Source: Pegea sp. RAD2-039 (Eukaryota; Chordata; Thaliacea; Salpida; Salpidae). From it: 64,000 bases of DNA. Both the position numbers and the translations under genes were made by a program. A model generated the notes under the pieces. It saw only the letters and a list, made by a program, of their open reading frames with translations, ran no database searches and was not told the DNA's origin. The DNA is taken from contig JAQGEQ010000189.1 of NCBI GenBank assembly GCA_034620365.1, forward strand, positions 62,001 to 126,000. The letters run 5' to 3'. Below are positions 1-12,000 of the stretch, one piece after another. Positions within the stretch are counted from its first letter, which is position 1. Every line of letters starts with the position of its first letter.

Positions 1-1670
1 ATGATGTTAAATATAAATTAAAGAAAATTAAAGCAATTAAAATTTCAACAATATTTTGATTTCTCTGAATGTCTTTTTATTAAATTAACAATATTGGCTT
101 TTATACCTTGAAATAAGTCAAACAATATTCAGAATATAATTTTCTGCTGAAAGAGAAGATAATTATAAACTTTCTTATTCGAGTTTTTACTTTTGGATGC
201 GTTAGAAAATGTAAATTAAAGTTTATTTTTTATACGATTTACTTATTTTAATAATATTTTAATTTGGAAGCCTTACTTTCGAGAAAATTTATAAAATATA
301 AATAATAAAAATTATAAACAGTTACTCAGTTTTTAACTACCTTACAAATACTCAAACATTAATTTAATGTAATTGGCCTCAATATTAAATATTAATTATT
401 ATTAATATATCATTTATTTATTTATTTATTTATTAATATCATTATTAAATAACAGATTTATTTCTAATTTTTTACAAAATAAAAATTAATTTTAACTTTT
501 AAATTTAATATTCAATCTGATTAAAAACTTAATTATAAAAAACTTTTTCAAAAGACATCTAAACCTCTTGTTTTGTTTTACTGAGTTCACATGTTTTGGT
601 TTTACAACAATAACCTTTCTTCTTCTGGCGTACTTTGCACTTTTACATAATTTCTAAAATTAATCTTCAACATATTAAAAGATTTATTATAAACATTGTA
701 GCTTCCTAGTAGTCGTTGTTACACTCGAAAAAACTTTCTTTACAACTAGCAGTCAGCCAAATGTCACCATAATTATACTCATTGAAATAAGTTTATTTAT
801 AATCTCTTTTTTATATTCTAAAATCATAAACAAATGAGAAAAAAACGGACAATATCTTTAATGTAGAAACAAACAAATATGCTTTTAGAGTATTCTTTAA
901 GCTGAGTACCATCAACTATAGAAAAACTTGTCTTTACAAACCAACTTTGCTGCTAACAGCACGCAACTAATTACCTACTTTGATAGAATGGTGGACGCTT
1001 GTGTAGAAAAAGTAATCTTAGATGTTTAATAGCTAAAAGCTATCATAATTTTACCAAATTGTTGCTGTTTGTATTTACTCACTAGTTATTTTAATTTTGA
1101 AAATCTAAAAGTTATTAATAAAACTATCACCAACCGTTTTCAAACAAACTTTCATTTACTACTCATATAGGTGCTTCACTGTGCGTGACCGGTTTATGCT
1201 AATTTATTTATACTAAAAGTATTTCAAGAGAGCCTAGAGACTGATTATCAAATTTTGAGAACCAGCAACCTTAAAATTCGAGGTAAGCTCTTTAACCTAC
1301 TGTTTGTAAACACATTATTAGTTTTGTCTTTACTAATTATTATTATGAAAAATTAATTTAAATTTTTTAATTTGATATTTAAAAGTTAAATCACTTTACG
1401 TAAAATGTCACCAACTAAAACCTCAGTTAGTAGTAGTAGAAGGAGCTGTTGTGTATTGAAACGATTTTAAGAAGCAAACCCTGACTAGATTAACATCAAC
1501 AAAACATTGAATGAAAAATTGTTTTAAATTTCACTATTTTGCTGGAAGCAGATAGAAGTTAAGGTTCTATGTAAAGGCACAAATAAAAAAAACGACCAAG
1601 TGTTGAATTGATGACTAATCCTTTCCAACAAATAAAGGAAAATATGTTAAGTTTAATCTAGAAATAGTGT
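1..1670 (+). repeat. Block D, copy 1 (cut by window edge)
   Basis: Long repeat also seen at 14,440-16,940, 61,360-63,920 and, inverted, at 47,240-49,785. On its minus strand, around 735-767, all four copies keep a short exon-like reading GDIWLTASCKE, followed at about 562-650 by a lysine/cysteine-rich reading with CCKTKTC. I do not recognise the protein. This copy lacks about 400 bp (near position 540) that copy 2 has, and a run of seven T breaks one reading frame at about 840. A P exon relic ends it (1,405-1,590). It leads directly into a plus-strand TATA cassette, as copies 2 and 4 also do. Confidence 0.75.
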
Positions 1671-3710
1671 GTTGAATCTTATTCAACTCTAAAAATTAAA
1701 CTTTAGAGAAGTAATGAAGATACTTTTACGCTGATTTATTTCAGTATATAAATTTCGATTAGTTTAGTGTTTGTGGTGTAAATTTGCTAATAAATTATTT
1801 CGTCAAAATATTTTCTCAATTGACTCCTGTTAGCTACTTTTGACTTTAAAATTTTATTTAAGTTATCTAAATATATTTTTTTTTAGCGAATTTATGATTT
1901 AATATAATTGAAGAGATGGGAAGATATCAGAATGATGCAACTTTGAGACAAGTGGTTAGAGAGATTGAAGATCAAGATAACAAGAAGATAAATTATATTT
2001 GAATCTTTAAATCAAGAGATATTTATAGTATTAAGAATGGCACTATCAAAATCTAGCAACATATTTACGTATGCGATAAGATTTTACTAGATTTAGCCTC
2101 CTGCTTTACCACTTGTTCGTCAACCAAACAAACAACTAGTGTAGCAACACCCAACAAAATGTTTTTTTTAAAGTTGCTTTTTAAAATAAATAATAATTCA
2201 AAACATTTCAACATTTACTTAGTAAGCAACTTTCAATTCATAAATAATTAAAAAATGGAATTAATGAAAAACTACGCAACGTAAACTTTCTCATAACTAT
2301 AAGGTAAGTTTTTCAAATAATTCTTTGACAATACCTTAAATTTTATTAATATTAGTCAATATAAAGTGATTACATCCTTTCAATTTCAAAGTTAAAAGCT
2401 TTTAAAAGAAGATATTGTAAGGTACGATTGGAAAAACTTATAGAAGAAATTTGAAATATAATTTTGTAATAATTTTCAAAAAAATTTTATTTAGTATGAA
2501 ACATAATTTCAAAATTACTAATAATTATTGAAATTTAAGTCATTTCAAAATAAACTTTTGAAATTTTAAGTAAAAAAAATAAATCAATTTTTAATGATAC
2601 TTTATTTAAAAAAACATTTTATAAATTCAACTTACAAAAACTGTAAATAATAAATATAAATTATAATATCTAAAAATTTTAAATCAAAAATTTATTAAAA
2701 TAGAAAAGATATTTATACTATAGAATTGAAAAGAACTAAAAAAAGTAAAATATCAAGAAGAACATAAAAGTTAAAAAAAATTTGACTTTAAATAAAAATA
2801 TATTCTGTTTGTTTGCATAAAAAAGATTTCATTTGAAACTATTATATAATAACTGTTCTTTTAAAGAATTGTTAAAAAAACATTTAGAATTGAGAAAATA
2901 ATTATTTCGGCCAATTTTGGTCTTTCTCTAGAACTGCGCAGAATCTTTTTAAAGCTTCCAAATAAAAAACAGAAATTTTCAAAAAGAATTATACAAATCG
3001 TTCCAGGATTTTAGATCTTTTTTTAACAGTCATACTTCCATCTAATCTTACATGTCCGTATATGACAACAAAATGTTGATTGAAATTCATCATCATCAAG
3101 TTCTCTACCTTCTCATACGGCACAATTTTTCACATAAATCGAGCGTTTGCGTGTAATTTAATACAATCACGTATTTATCATCATTTATTGAACGAGTTGC
3201 TGCCATCAATAAATCCACTAACATCATTTTACCAGATAAATCGGGCTGAAAAAAATTGTTAAAACAAAGTTCCCTGACCGGGAATATCAAAAGTGTATTT
3301 CACCGCATACGTAAATGTGCTGCTAAATTATTTTAGTGCCTTTCTTATAAATATAAATCTCTTGATTTAAAATTTCAAATATAATTTTATCATCGTGTTA
3401 TTTTGATCTTCAAACTCTCTAACCACTTGTCTCAAAGTTGCATCATTCTGATATTTTCCCATCTCTTCAATTATATTAAATCATAAATTTATAATAAAAA
3501 TATTTTGAGATAATTTAAATAAAAACGTTTAAGTAAACAGTAGCTAGCAAAAATGAATTCAGAAAATTTTCTGTGACGAAATAATTTATTAGCAAATTTA
3601 CACCACAAACACTAAACTAATAGAAATTTATATAAAGGAACAAATCAGCGTAAAATTGTATTTCATCTATAATATAAGTAGCTTATTTTTAGAGTTGAAC
3701 AAGTTTCAAC
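1671..3710. mobile_element. E1: convergent-cassette element carrying RAD54 piece
   Basis: Bounded by facing TATA cassettes, plus at 1,671-1,802 and minus at 3,577-3,710. Just inside each lies a K module (plus 1,887-2,075; minus 3,370-3,475). The K module has a pyrimidine-rich acceptor ending TTTTAG, then an ATG opening a frame of about 31 codons (MGKYQNDATLRQ at its start); a second frame continues as IIFESLNQEIF. The interior holds a 17-bp RAD54 stub at 2,098-2,114 (minus sense), the M module at 2,150-2,312 ending in a good donor context, AT-rich filler, and a RAD54 exon piece on the minus strand. The inverted arms resemble long terminal inverted repeats of a non-autonomous element. No transposase is visible and I did not find a clear target-site duplication. 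Confidence 0.55.
2996..3285 (-). pseudogene. RAD54 helicase exon fragment plus tRNA-Glu stub
   Basis: Minus-strand exon from an acceptor CAG at 3,246-3,248 to about 2,996. It encodes the RAD54 segment with [29 protein letters not shown] and YVRLDGSM. A 47-bp insert after the CRMRR codons breaks the frame, and the exon stops matching RAD54 after the first codons of the VERF motif. At 3,269-3,285 lies the last part of a tRNA-Glu (GGTC...GGGAA reading on minus), joined to K-module sequence. Family identity is strong; the fragment cannot make a functional ATPase. Confidence 0.9.
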
Positions 3711-3779
3711 AGACTATTTCAATATTTATTCAAATTTTTCATCTTTACTTCGATAGCACAGATTATTTGCTGATTCACA

Positions 3780-4404
3780 ATGTAGTAGTTTTCAATTTGT
3801 ACCTTTACACAGAACTTTAAAACTTTTAACTGTTTCTAGTAATTGATTGAAATGTTTTAAACATTTTTTTAATTAATATTTTGTTGATAATAATCTAGTC
3901 AGAGTTTGGTTCATAATGTCGACTCCAAATACAAAAGCTCAGTAATAACAATTCAAAAATATTATCAATATTATTGTTAATATTGATAAATCCATTACAA
4001 TCTTCATTAAACTAAAATGTTTAAAGTTTAACAAGAATCAGTCAAAGAAAACCAAAATTTTGAACTTAAAACCATTAAATCTGCTTGAAAAGGTTTTGAA
4101 TAAAGTTATAAAAAAAATTGGAATATTTTTAGTATTAAGAAACAGAATAAAATAAGCAATAAAATTATAAATTGATGAAATAGATTGTCTTAATAATATA
4201 AAGTTATCTACTTCGTATAAAATATATGTAATTATTAAACCTATAAATCTTTGTAAAAGTCACTTAAAAATATCTTAAATTGAATAAAATCAGAGACTTC
4301 AAGAAAATAATTTCTACTTTTCCATTTAATTTCCTAGAAAGAAAAAGTTTCAATTAAAAATAAAGATATTTGGAATAAATAACAAATTTGAGATGATCTC
4401 TCGT
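3780..4404. other. P-exon relic and leader of tRNA-pair block
   Basis: Positions 3,790-3,930 match the 3' part of the P exon on the minus strand. The rest, to the tRNA pair, is AT-rich sequence repeated at 34,400-35,006 and 54,740-55,340. No open frame or RNA gene seen. Confidence 0.5.
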
Positions 4405-4478
4405 GGCCAGTTAGCTCAGTTGGTTAGAGCGTCGTGCTAATAACGCGAGTGTCGCGGATTCGATCACCGTACTGGCCA
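4405..4478 (+). tRNA. tRNA-Ile(AAU), slightly degenerate
   Basis: A 74-nt cloverleaf with fully paired acceptor stem GGCCAGT/ACTGGCC, D arm TTAGCTCAGTTGGTTAGAG and anticodon AAT in the loop CTAATAA. The T-arm has A opposite A at the pair closing the loop (GCGGA...ACCGT), so this copy may be weak or inactive. It lies 9 bp before tRNA-Asp, with no T-run between them. Confidence 0.85.
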
Positions 4479-4487
4479 TGTTCTGTG

Positions 4488-4559
4488 TCCTCGTTAGTAT
4501 AGTGGTGAGTATCCCCGCCTGTCACGCGGGAGACCGGGGTTTGATTCCCAGACGGGGAG
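4488..4559 (+). tRNA. tRNA-Asp(GUC), T-arm mutated
   Basis: 72 nt, acceptor TCCTCGT pairing with ACGGGGA, anticodon GTC in CTGTCAC. The T-loop reads TTTGATT instead of TTCGATT, and the T-stem 3' strand is CCCAG rather than CCCCG, so box B is damaged. A T4 run at 4,564-4,567 would terminate Pol III. The same mutations occur at 55,424-55,495. Confidence 0.85.
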
Positions 4560-5353
4560 TTTATTTTGTCAACTTAAAATTTCATCATTTATCAAATTAG
4601 TATGAAAATAAAAACATTTTTTGTAGCAATTTTTGGGATGGGCACTTACGTGGTGGCCTTCAAAAAATGACTCTAACTTTCAGCATTTTGTGGTTGGTAA
4701 ATTAACAGCTTACCAAGTTAATCATAAAACAATGTTGCCAACTTTCACTTTATAATGTTATCCGCAACATATACATCCCATCCTAAGCAAATCTTTATTG
4801 CCATGAAATATTTTCCCATCTTTTATCTTTTTTGATTATTAGTAAATGTTGGTTACGTGCTCTTTACTTCTTTCAATTATATTTTAATTAGCTATGGCCT
4901 ATTTTTCTACAAACTTATTTCAGTAGAAGCAAAATATTTATCAATATTAACTAAGTTGTGTTTACTTAGTATCTGTATTATGTTTTTATTAATAGTAAAG
5001 ATAATTTTTAGAATATTTTATTTGATTTTTAGTTATTTTTTTGATGTATTTGTGTATTATTTTAACTCTTTTCAAAAAATCAATTATATTTTACTTCAAA
5101 TACTTATTTATTGTATTTCCTTCTTATAATTTGTTAATAACTCTTGTTGTTTTAGTGGGTTTTATTTATAAACATTTTACTTTTATGGGAAACCTACAAT
5201 TTGCAAAACCTACAAATTTAATTCGTATAACTGCTTTATAGATATAGAAATTTTGTTGATGATTTGTTAAACCTTTTTATCAATAAGATTAAAGTCAAAG
5301 CACGTACCATCTTTGTATGACATGAGCAAATGACGAATTTAATTTTAATTCAG

Positions 5354-5849
5354 GATTACACACTTCCGTAAGATATTTGTATCTTAATAACAATGTAATT
5401 CAAGATATAGGTAGTTCAACAATGTGGTTCCTTCCCAGTTTCTTCAGTTCAATAAATCTTGAACAAGTTAATATTTCTAATAATAAACTGAAGCATCTCT
5501 CTAATGAAATCAATTGTTTGAGCACCGAAGAATAACTACCTATTCTAATTAACTAATATATTTGCCACCCGGCATATTGAATTTATTGATTCTGAAATTG
5601 TGTAGTTTTTTAAAAATCCCTTATACGAGTTTGGCAACCAGCCAATCCATGTCCAATTTTATCATGATGACATCTTTGTATGACATGCGCCATAACGTAG
5701 CTTACAGGAACAGTTTGTTGTCTGCTAAGATACTTTTAGTCTTGAAATTATTTAGTTGTGTTGATGAAAAAGAGATTCGTTCGTGTGGTGACAAGATTTT
5801 TACAGAATCACGAAAAGCAATCGTGCAAGTAACTAGACGAGGATCATGA
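5354..5849 (+). pseudogene. Leucine-rich-repeat gene fragment
   Basis: After a CAG acceptor at 5,351-5,353 the frame reads VRYLYLNNNVIQDIG ... LEQVNISNNKLKHLS, two LRR-type units with the LxxLxLxxNxL pattern, up to a stop at 5,533-5,535. A later frame (5,562-5,849) begins PPGILNLLILKL, another LRR-like stretch, then a cysteine-containing tail (LLSAKILLVLKLFSCV). Frames do not join without shifts, so it is a relic or has lost its introns' boundaries. The tail arrangement recalls small intracellular LRR proteins such as LRRC58, which is only a guess. Other copies: 35,557-35,705 and 56,289-56,784. Confidence 0.7.
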
Positions 5850-6830
5850 AAACAGCCAGAATCAGGTTTTATGCGAGAAACCTTTCCTGTTAAAGCTGTA
5901 TCCTGCTGTAAGCGATGTTTTCTGAAGCAATTGCAAGAAATAACAAAAAATGATTATCTTCAAGTCTAATAATTCATTACAAGAAAGTTTCTATTTGCAA
6001 ATTGAGAAAATCGATTGTATTTTTCTACGTATATTTTCTTGTCTTACGTTAATTATACTTTTTTTTGAAAGAAATCTCAATTTCTTTGGTGGATTATTTG
6101 ATTCTAAAATCTATTCTCTTCTAAAACAACCAAAAATTAATTTTTTACAAACTGCTGAGTTTCTTTTTTGTGTTGAAAATTAATTATTTTCTAGTGAATT
6201 AAGGATAGACAGATTTAGACAACTTAAACAGATTTGCTTGAACAAATTATTGACAACATTATCTAATACACTATCATTAGTTTCAAATAGTTTACATAAA
6301 CTACAATTCATTTTCAGATCAATAGCCTCAATACTGTATAGACGAATTTTTTTATATATTATTTATAGAATTTTATTACTTTCATTGCTATCTCTTTTTG
6401 TATTAGTTATTTCAAAAACCCCATAAACAAATTCCTGTGTGTATCAAAAAAATCATTTTAACTTTTGTTATGTTTCATACAGCTGTCTTTTGAAAGATGA
6501 ATTATGAGTCATAAGAGGGATGTTAGATAGTTGGTTATCAATACTTAGTGACAATTTGTCTGTTTAATTTATTTCTTCTGGTTTTATGAAATATATAAAG
6601 AGTTATTATATAAATAGAAAATAGTTTTTTTTTCACTTAAAATATTTAAAATACTTTTTAATGATCTAACTTTTTCTGTTTAACTTTAATTTTTGTTAAA
6701 AAATTTAAAGAAAATATTATTTTATTGTTAAATGTTGTGTAAACGTACCAATTAAACAATGCTGTTTATTGATTCAGCAAAAAATCCTTTCTACCAAATA
6801 AAGGAAGATAATTTAAGTTTAATCTTGAAT
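5850..6830. other. AT-rich repeat sequence without a gene
   Basis: Open stretches at 5,950-6,183 and 6,238-6,426 are hydrophobic AT-driven frames that are not kept in the copy at 56,880-57,360. A segment starting GTCATAAGAGGGATG at 6,509 recurs at about 19,705, 25,345 and 57,441. The end (6,735-6,836) is the conserved upstream part of a TATA cassette. Confidence 0.5.
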
Positions 6831-6836
6831 TAGTTT

Positions 6837-8568
6837 GTTGAAACTTGTTCAACTCCAAAAATTGAAAACATATATGAACATATAAAGTATTTCTTAAACG
6901 CTGATTTTTCACTTTATATAAATTTCGATTAGTTTAGTGTTTGTGGTGTAGATTTGCTAAAAAATTATTTCGTAAAATATTTTTGAATTTACTCCTGTTA
7001 GCTACTTTTGACTTTAAAATTTTATTTAAATTATCTAAATATATTTTTTCAGCAAATTTATGATTTAATATAATTGAAGAGATGGGAAAATATCAGAATG
7101 ATGCAACTTTGAGACAAGTGGTTAGAGAGTTTGAAGATCAAAATAACAAGAAGATAAAATTATATTTGAATCTTTAAACCAAGAGATATTTATAGTATTA
7201 AGAACGGCACTATAAAAATCTAGCAACATATTTACTTATGCGGTAAAATTCTACTAGATTTAGCCTCCTACTTTACTACTTGTTCGTCAAACAAACAAAC
7301 AACTAGTGTAGCAACACCTAACAAAATGGCTTTTTCAAAAGTTACTTATTAAAATAAATAATAATTCAAAAAATTTCAACATTTACTTAGTAAGCAGCTT
7401 TCAATTCATACATAATTTAAAAATGGAATTAATGAAAAATTACGCAACAAAACCTTTCTCATAACTATACGGTAAGTTTTTTATATAATTCTTTGACAAT
7501 ACCTTAAATATTTTTAATATTAGTCAATATAAAGTGATAACATCTTTTCGATTTCAATGTTAAAAGCTTTTAAAAGAAGATATTGTAAGGAACAATTGGA
7601 AAAACTTATAGAAGAAATTTTAAATAGAATTTCTTAATAACTTTCAAAGAAATTTTATTTAGTTTGAAACATAATTTCAAAATTACTAATAATTATTGAA
7701 ATTGAAGTCATTTCAACATAAACTTTTGACATTTTAAGAAAAAAAAAATTTCAATGACACTTTGTTTAAAAAACTTTTTATAAATTCAACTTACAAAATC
7801 TGTAAATAATAAATATAAATTATAATATCTAAATACTTCAAATCAAAAAACCTATTTAAAGAAAAAAGATATTTAAACTATAGAATTGAAAAGAACTGAA
7901 AAAATGAAATATCAAGAAGAACATAAAAGTTAAAAAAAATTTGAACTTAAATAAAATTATATCCTGTTTGTCTGCATAAAAAAAGATTTTATTTGAAACA
8001 ATTATATACAAACTGTTCTTTAAAAGAATTGTTAAAAAAAAACATTTAGAATTGAGAAAATAAATATTTCGGCCAATTTTGGTCTTTCTCTAGAACTGCG
8101 AAGAATCTTTTTAAAGCCAAAAAAGTTCCCAAACCGAGAATATCAAAAGTGTATTTCACCGCATAGGTAAATATGTTGCTAAATTATTTTAGTGCTCTTC
8201 TTATAAATATAAATCTCTTGATTTAAAGATTCAAATAAAACTTTGTCATCTTGTTATCTTGATCTTCAAACTCTCTAACCGCTTGTCTCAAAATTGCATC
8301 ATTCTGATATTTTCCCATCTCTTCAATTATATTAAATCATAAATTTATTATAAAAACATTTTTAGATAATTTAGATAAAAACTTTTAAGTAAATAGTAGC
8401 TATCAGAAATCAATTCAGATAATTTTTTTTGACAAAATAATTTTTTAGCAAATTTACACCACAAACACTAAACTTTTAAAACTTATATACACCAACAAAT
8501 CATCGTAAAATTTTTCAAGAAAATCATTATGAAAAATTTTTAATTTTTGGAGTTGAATAAGTTTCAAC
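6837..8568. mobile_element. E2: convergent-cassette element, RAD54 exon lost
   Basis: Plus cassette 6,837-6,972 and minus cassette 8,433-8,568 face each other, each with a K module inside (plus about 7,050-7,235; minus 8,210-8,330). The interior has the 17-bp RAD54 stub (7,267-7,283), the M module (7,325-7,475) and filler. Where E1 has the RAD54 exon, E2 keeps only the tRNA-Glu stub at 8,125-8,141, so the exon was deleted after the element formed. The right cassette has a changed TATA region (TATATAAG) and no TAGT before GTTTAGTG. Confidence 0.55.
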
Positions 8569-8898
8569 GAGCTAATTCAAAATTAGACATAAAATAATTT
8601 CCTTTGTTTAAAAGAAAGGATTATTTGCTGTATCAACATTTAATAGTCTTTATATTGTACATTTACACAACATTTAAAAATAAAATAATGTTTCCTTTAA
8701 ATTTTTAATCTTTAGTAAAAGTTAGAATTAGTTTTATTGATTTAACAGCAAAATTAAAGTTAAATAAAAAGGTAAGATCTGTACAAATTTTTTTTAATGT
8801 TTCAAGTGAAAAAATACTATTTTGTATTCTATAGAATAACAATTTAGATTTTTCATAAAAACAAACGAAATTAAGTTTAAGATCAAATTAATATTTAC

Positions 8899-9422
8899 CA
8901 AAACTAGATTCACAAAATTGTTGTTGGTTTCTCCGCTATCGGTTTTCTGAAAATATAATTTTAAGCTTTTTAATTATGTTTTCTTTTATGTCAAAAATTT
9001 TGATACAAATAAAAGTTTGTTTTATTAAGTTAAGTAAATATCGAAGTTAAATTCAAAAGTTTTAAATCTGAAAAACTTATTTTAAATAATTTAGATGAAT
9101 ATAATGTTTTATCTTCTTGTGTATAAATATGACAATTTAGTAAGTTCTTGAAAAGATATTAAATGGTTTACTCTTTGTCTGAAAGCAATCAAACCAGTTT
9201 CAATCCAATCATCTTCTATATCCCGCAAAATTGTATTAAATAATTTCATCAGTAACTGGTATTTAGATCTTTAATAACTATATTTATACCACTCTTAACA
9301 TTTAAATTTAATATGAATTTGTTTTTAGATAGAAGAAGAAATAGAAATAATCATTTTTCACTTACTGTATCAGGTTCTGAAAATATCGAAGTGACTTCAC
9401 TTTTCATTTCATTATTGTCAAT
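8899..9422 (-). pseudogene. Q gene fragment: three exon-like pieces
   Basis: Reading on the minus strand: exon 1 is 9,366-9,422, after TTTTAG and before donor GTAAGTG, in frame as IDNNEMKSEVTSIFSEPDT. Exon 2 is 9,109-9,222, WIETGLIAFRQRVNH then ISFQELTKLSYLYTRR and stop. Exon 3-like is 8,899-8,946, between an AG acceptor and a GTAAAT donor, in other copies reading ETDCGETNNNFVNLVL. Exons 1 and 2 are both in phase and read on, which supports a real former gene. The acceptor before exon 2 is GCGG here instead of GCAG, so this copy is broken. Family not recognised. Confidence 0.5.
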
Positions 9423-9429
9423 CTAAAAT

Positions 9430-9750
9430 CATAAATAAATATATTGAATAAACTGTAAGAAGTACAAATTATATCTAAAAACAAAAGAACTAAGGTTTAG
9501 TATCGAATTAACAATTACCAAAACTGGGTTCACCAAATTATTGATAATTACGAGGTAAAAACTGATATAAAACCATATTACAAAAACATAATAAACAAAA
9601 TAAATCTTTGATGAAAAACTAAATTTTTAAAATGATGAAATAAAAACTCAATACTATCATCTTACTTCATAAAACTTTTGTTAAAAAAATTACTTAAATT
9701 AATTACTGAAACAATTTTTACTTTTTTTTAAATGTAATTTAAGTTCATAT
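9430..9750 (-). repeat. Partial block D fragment
   Basis: From about 9,560 the sequence matches the interior of block D in reverse orientation (compare 15,120-15,250 and 48,900-49,090). No gene. Confidence 0.5.
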
Positions 9751-9754
9751 CTCA

Positions 9755-9900
9755 ATATTCAAAACATTTCAACATTTACTTAGTAAGCAGCTTTCAATTA
9801 ATACATAATTTAAAAATGGAATTAATGAAAAATTACGCAATGCAAACTTTCTCATAACTATACAGTAAGTTTTTCAAATAATTCTGTGACAATACCTTAA
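9755..9900 (+). repeat. M module, 5'-truncated
   Basis: Copy of the M module, starting inside it. Contains AAAATGGAATTAATGAAAA and the end CTATACAGTAAGTTTTTC, where the donor context is CAGTAAGT rather than CGGTAAGT. Confidence 0.55.
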
Positions 9901-10554
9901 ATTTTATTAATATTAGTCAATATAAAGTGATTACATCTTTTAAAATTCAAAGTTAAAAGCTTTTAAAAAAGATATTGTAAAGTACGATTGGAAAAACTTA
10001 TAGAAGAAATTTTAAATAGAATTTTGTAATATTATTCAAAGAAATATTATTTAGTACTAAACATAATTTCAAAATTACAAATAATTATTGAAATTTAAGT
10101 CATTTCAAAGTTAACTTTTGACATTTTGAGACAAAAAAATCAACAAATTTTTAATGGTACTTTATTTAAAAAACATTTTATAAATTCAACTTACAAAAAC
10201 TGTAAATAATAGATATAAATAATAATATCTTAATATTTTAAATCAAAAACCTATTAAAATAAAAAAGATATTTAAACAATAGAATTGAAAAGAACTGAAA
10301 AAGTAAAATATCAAGAAGAACATCAAAGTTTAAAAAAAATTGACTTTAAATAAAAATATATCCTGTTTGTCTGCATAAAAAAACATTTCATTTGAAACAA
10401 TTATATAAAAACTGTTCTTTAAAAGAATTGTTAAAAAAACATTTAGAATTGAGAAAATACATATTTCGGCCAATTTTGGTCTTTCTCTAGAACTGCGCAT
10501 AATTTTTTAAAGCTTCCAAATAAAAAAGAGAAATTTTCAACAAGAATTATACAA

Positions 10555-10846
10555 ATCGTTCTAGGATTTTAGATCTTTTTTTAATAGTCATACTTCCATC
10601 TAATCTTACATATCCGTATCTGACAACAAAATGTTGATTGAAATTCATCATCATCAAGTTCTCTACCTCCTCATACGGCACAATTTTTCACATAAATCGA
10701 GCGTTTTCGTGTAATTTGATACAATCACGTATTTATCATCATTTATTGAACGAGTTGCTGCCATCAATAAATCCACTAACATCATTTTGCCAGATAAATC
10801 CGGCTGAAACAAAAATGTGTAAAAAAAAAGTTTCCAGACCAGAAAT
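10555..10846 (-). pseudogene. RAD54 helicase exon fragment plus tRNA-Glu stub
   Basis: Exon from 10,803 down to about 10,555, the same piece as at 2,996-3,245, with the same 47-bp frame-breaking insert. The tRNA-Glu stub at 10,830-10,846 has decayed further (TTTCCAGACCAGAAAT). It lies beside a minus cassette (11,026-11,159), but the K module and the left-hand cassette of the element are missing. Confidence 0.9.
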
Positions 10847-11025
10847 ATCAAAAGTTTATTTTACCGCATGAGTGAATGTGTTGCTAAATTTTCTTAGTGC
10901 CTTCTTATAAATATATTATTTATATATTTAAATTTATATAAACAAATTATTATTTTTCTGATATTTATATAAAAACGTTAAAGTAAAAAGTAGCTAGCAG
11001 AAATCAATTCAGATAATTTTTTTGA

Positions 11026-11159
11026 CAAAATAATTTTCTAGCAAATTTACACCACAAACACTAAACTAGTAAAATTTATATATATCAACAAATCATCGTC
11101 AAATTGTTCTACACTTGTATTATACAGTTCATAATTTTTGGAGTTGAACAAGTTTCAAC
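11026..11159 (-). promoter_or_regulatory. TATA cassette, minus
   Basis: Palindrome GTTGAAACTTGTTCAAC, its own variable insert, ACGATGATTT, TATATATAAATTT, then the constant block. AATAAA is lost here because TAG replaces TAA in the AATAAATTATT segment. Confidence 0.6.
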
Positions 11160-11169
11160 GAGCTAATTC

Positions 11170-12000
11170 AAAATTAAACATAAAATAATTTCCATTGTTT
11201 AAATAAAGGATTTTTTGCTGAATCAACATTTAGTAGTCTTTATTTTGTACATTTACACAATTTTAAAGAAAAAAATAATGTTTCCTACAAATTTTTAAAT
11301 CTTTAGTAAAAGTTAGAATTAGTTTGATTAACTTAACAGCAAAATTAAAGTTGAATAAAAAAGTTACATCTGTAAAAATTATTTCAAATATTTTATATGG
11401 GAAGAATAATATTTAGAATTATATAAAATAACAATTTAGATATTTCATAAAAACAAAAGAATTTAAGTTTAGGATCAACATGTTATTTACTAAAACTAGA
11501 TTCACAAAATTATTGTTGGTTTCTCCGCAATCGGTTTCCTAAAAAGATAATTTTAAGTTTTTAAATTATGTTTTCTCTTATGTTGAAACTTTTGATACAA
11601 ATAAAAGTTTGGTTTAATTATTTAAGTAAAAATCGAAGTTAAATAAAACGTTTTAAATCTGAAAAACTTATTTCAAATCATTTAAATAAATAAACTATTT
11701 TATCTTCTTGTGTATATATATGACAATTTAGTAAGGTCTTAAAAATCAATTAAAATGGTTTACTCTTTGTCTCAAAGCAATCAAACCAGTTTCAATCCAA
11801 TCATCTTCTAAATCCTGCAAAATTTTATTAAATAATAACATCAGAAACTGGTATTTAGATCTTAAATAACTATAATTATACCACTGGAAACAATTAAAAT
11901 CAGAACAAACTTTTTAGATAGAAGAAAAAATAGAAATATAATTTTTCACTTACTGTATCAGGTTCTGAAAATATCAAAGTGTCTTCAGCTTTTTATTGGC
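11170..12000 (-). pseudogene. Q gene fragments
   Basis: Minus-strand copies of the ETDCGETNNN exon (about 11,500-11,545), the WIETGL exon (about 11,700-11,820) and a truncated exon 1 (about 11,945-11,985). Exon 1 is fused to the R module (CTTTTTATTGGCTC). Frame-changing differences are present in each. Confidence 0.45.

Noticed and set aside
411-434. TTTA microsatellite as a regulatory site
   Set aside because: A short tetranucleotide run in block D without any sign of function.
1741-1802. Spliced-leader or snRNA gene in the constant block
   Set aside because: GTGTAAAT could be a donor, but I see no Sm site or stem arrangement, and many copies vary at the GT. Left as an open question under the cassette finding.
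1671-3710. LTR retrotransposon with the cassette as LTR (TATA followed by AATAAA)
   Set aside because: Copies pair as inverted, not direct, repeats; no primer-binding site, polypurine tract or gag/pol was found. Not fully excluded for a solo-LTR origin.
4857-5241. Hydrophobic open frames after the tRNA pair
   Set aside because: AT-driven; the copy at 55,780-56,180 has stops and shifts, and there is no family signal.
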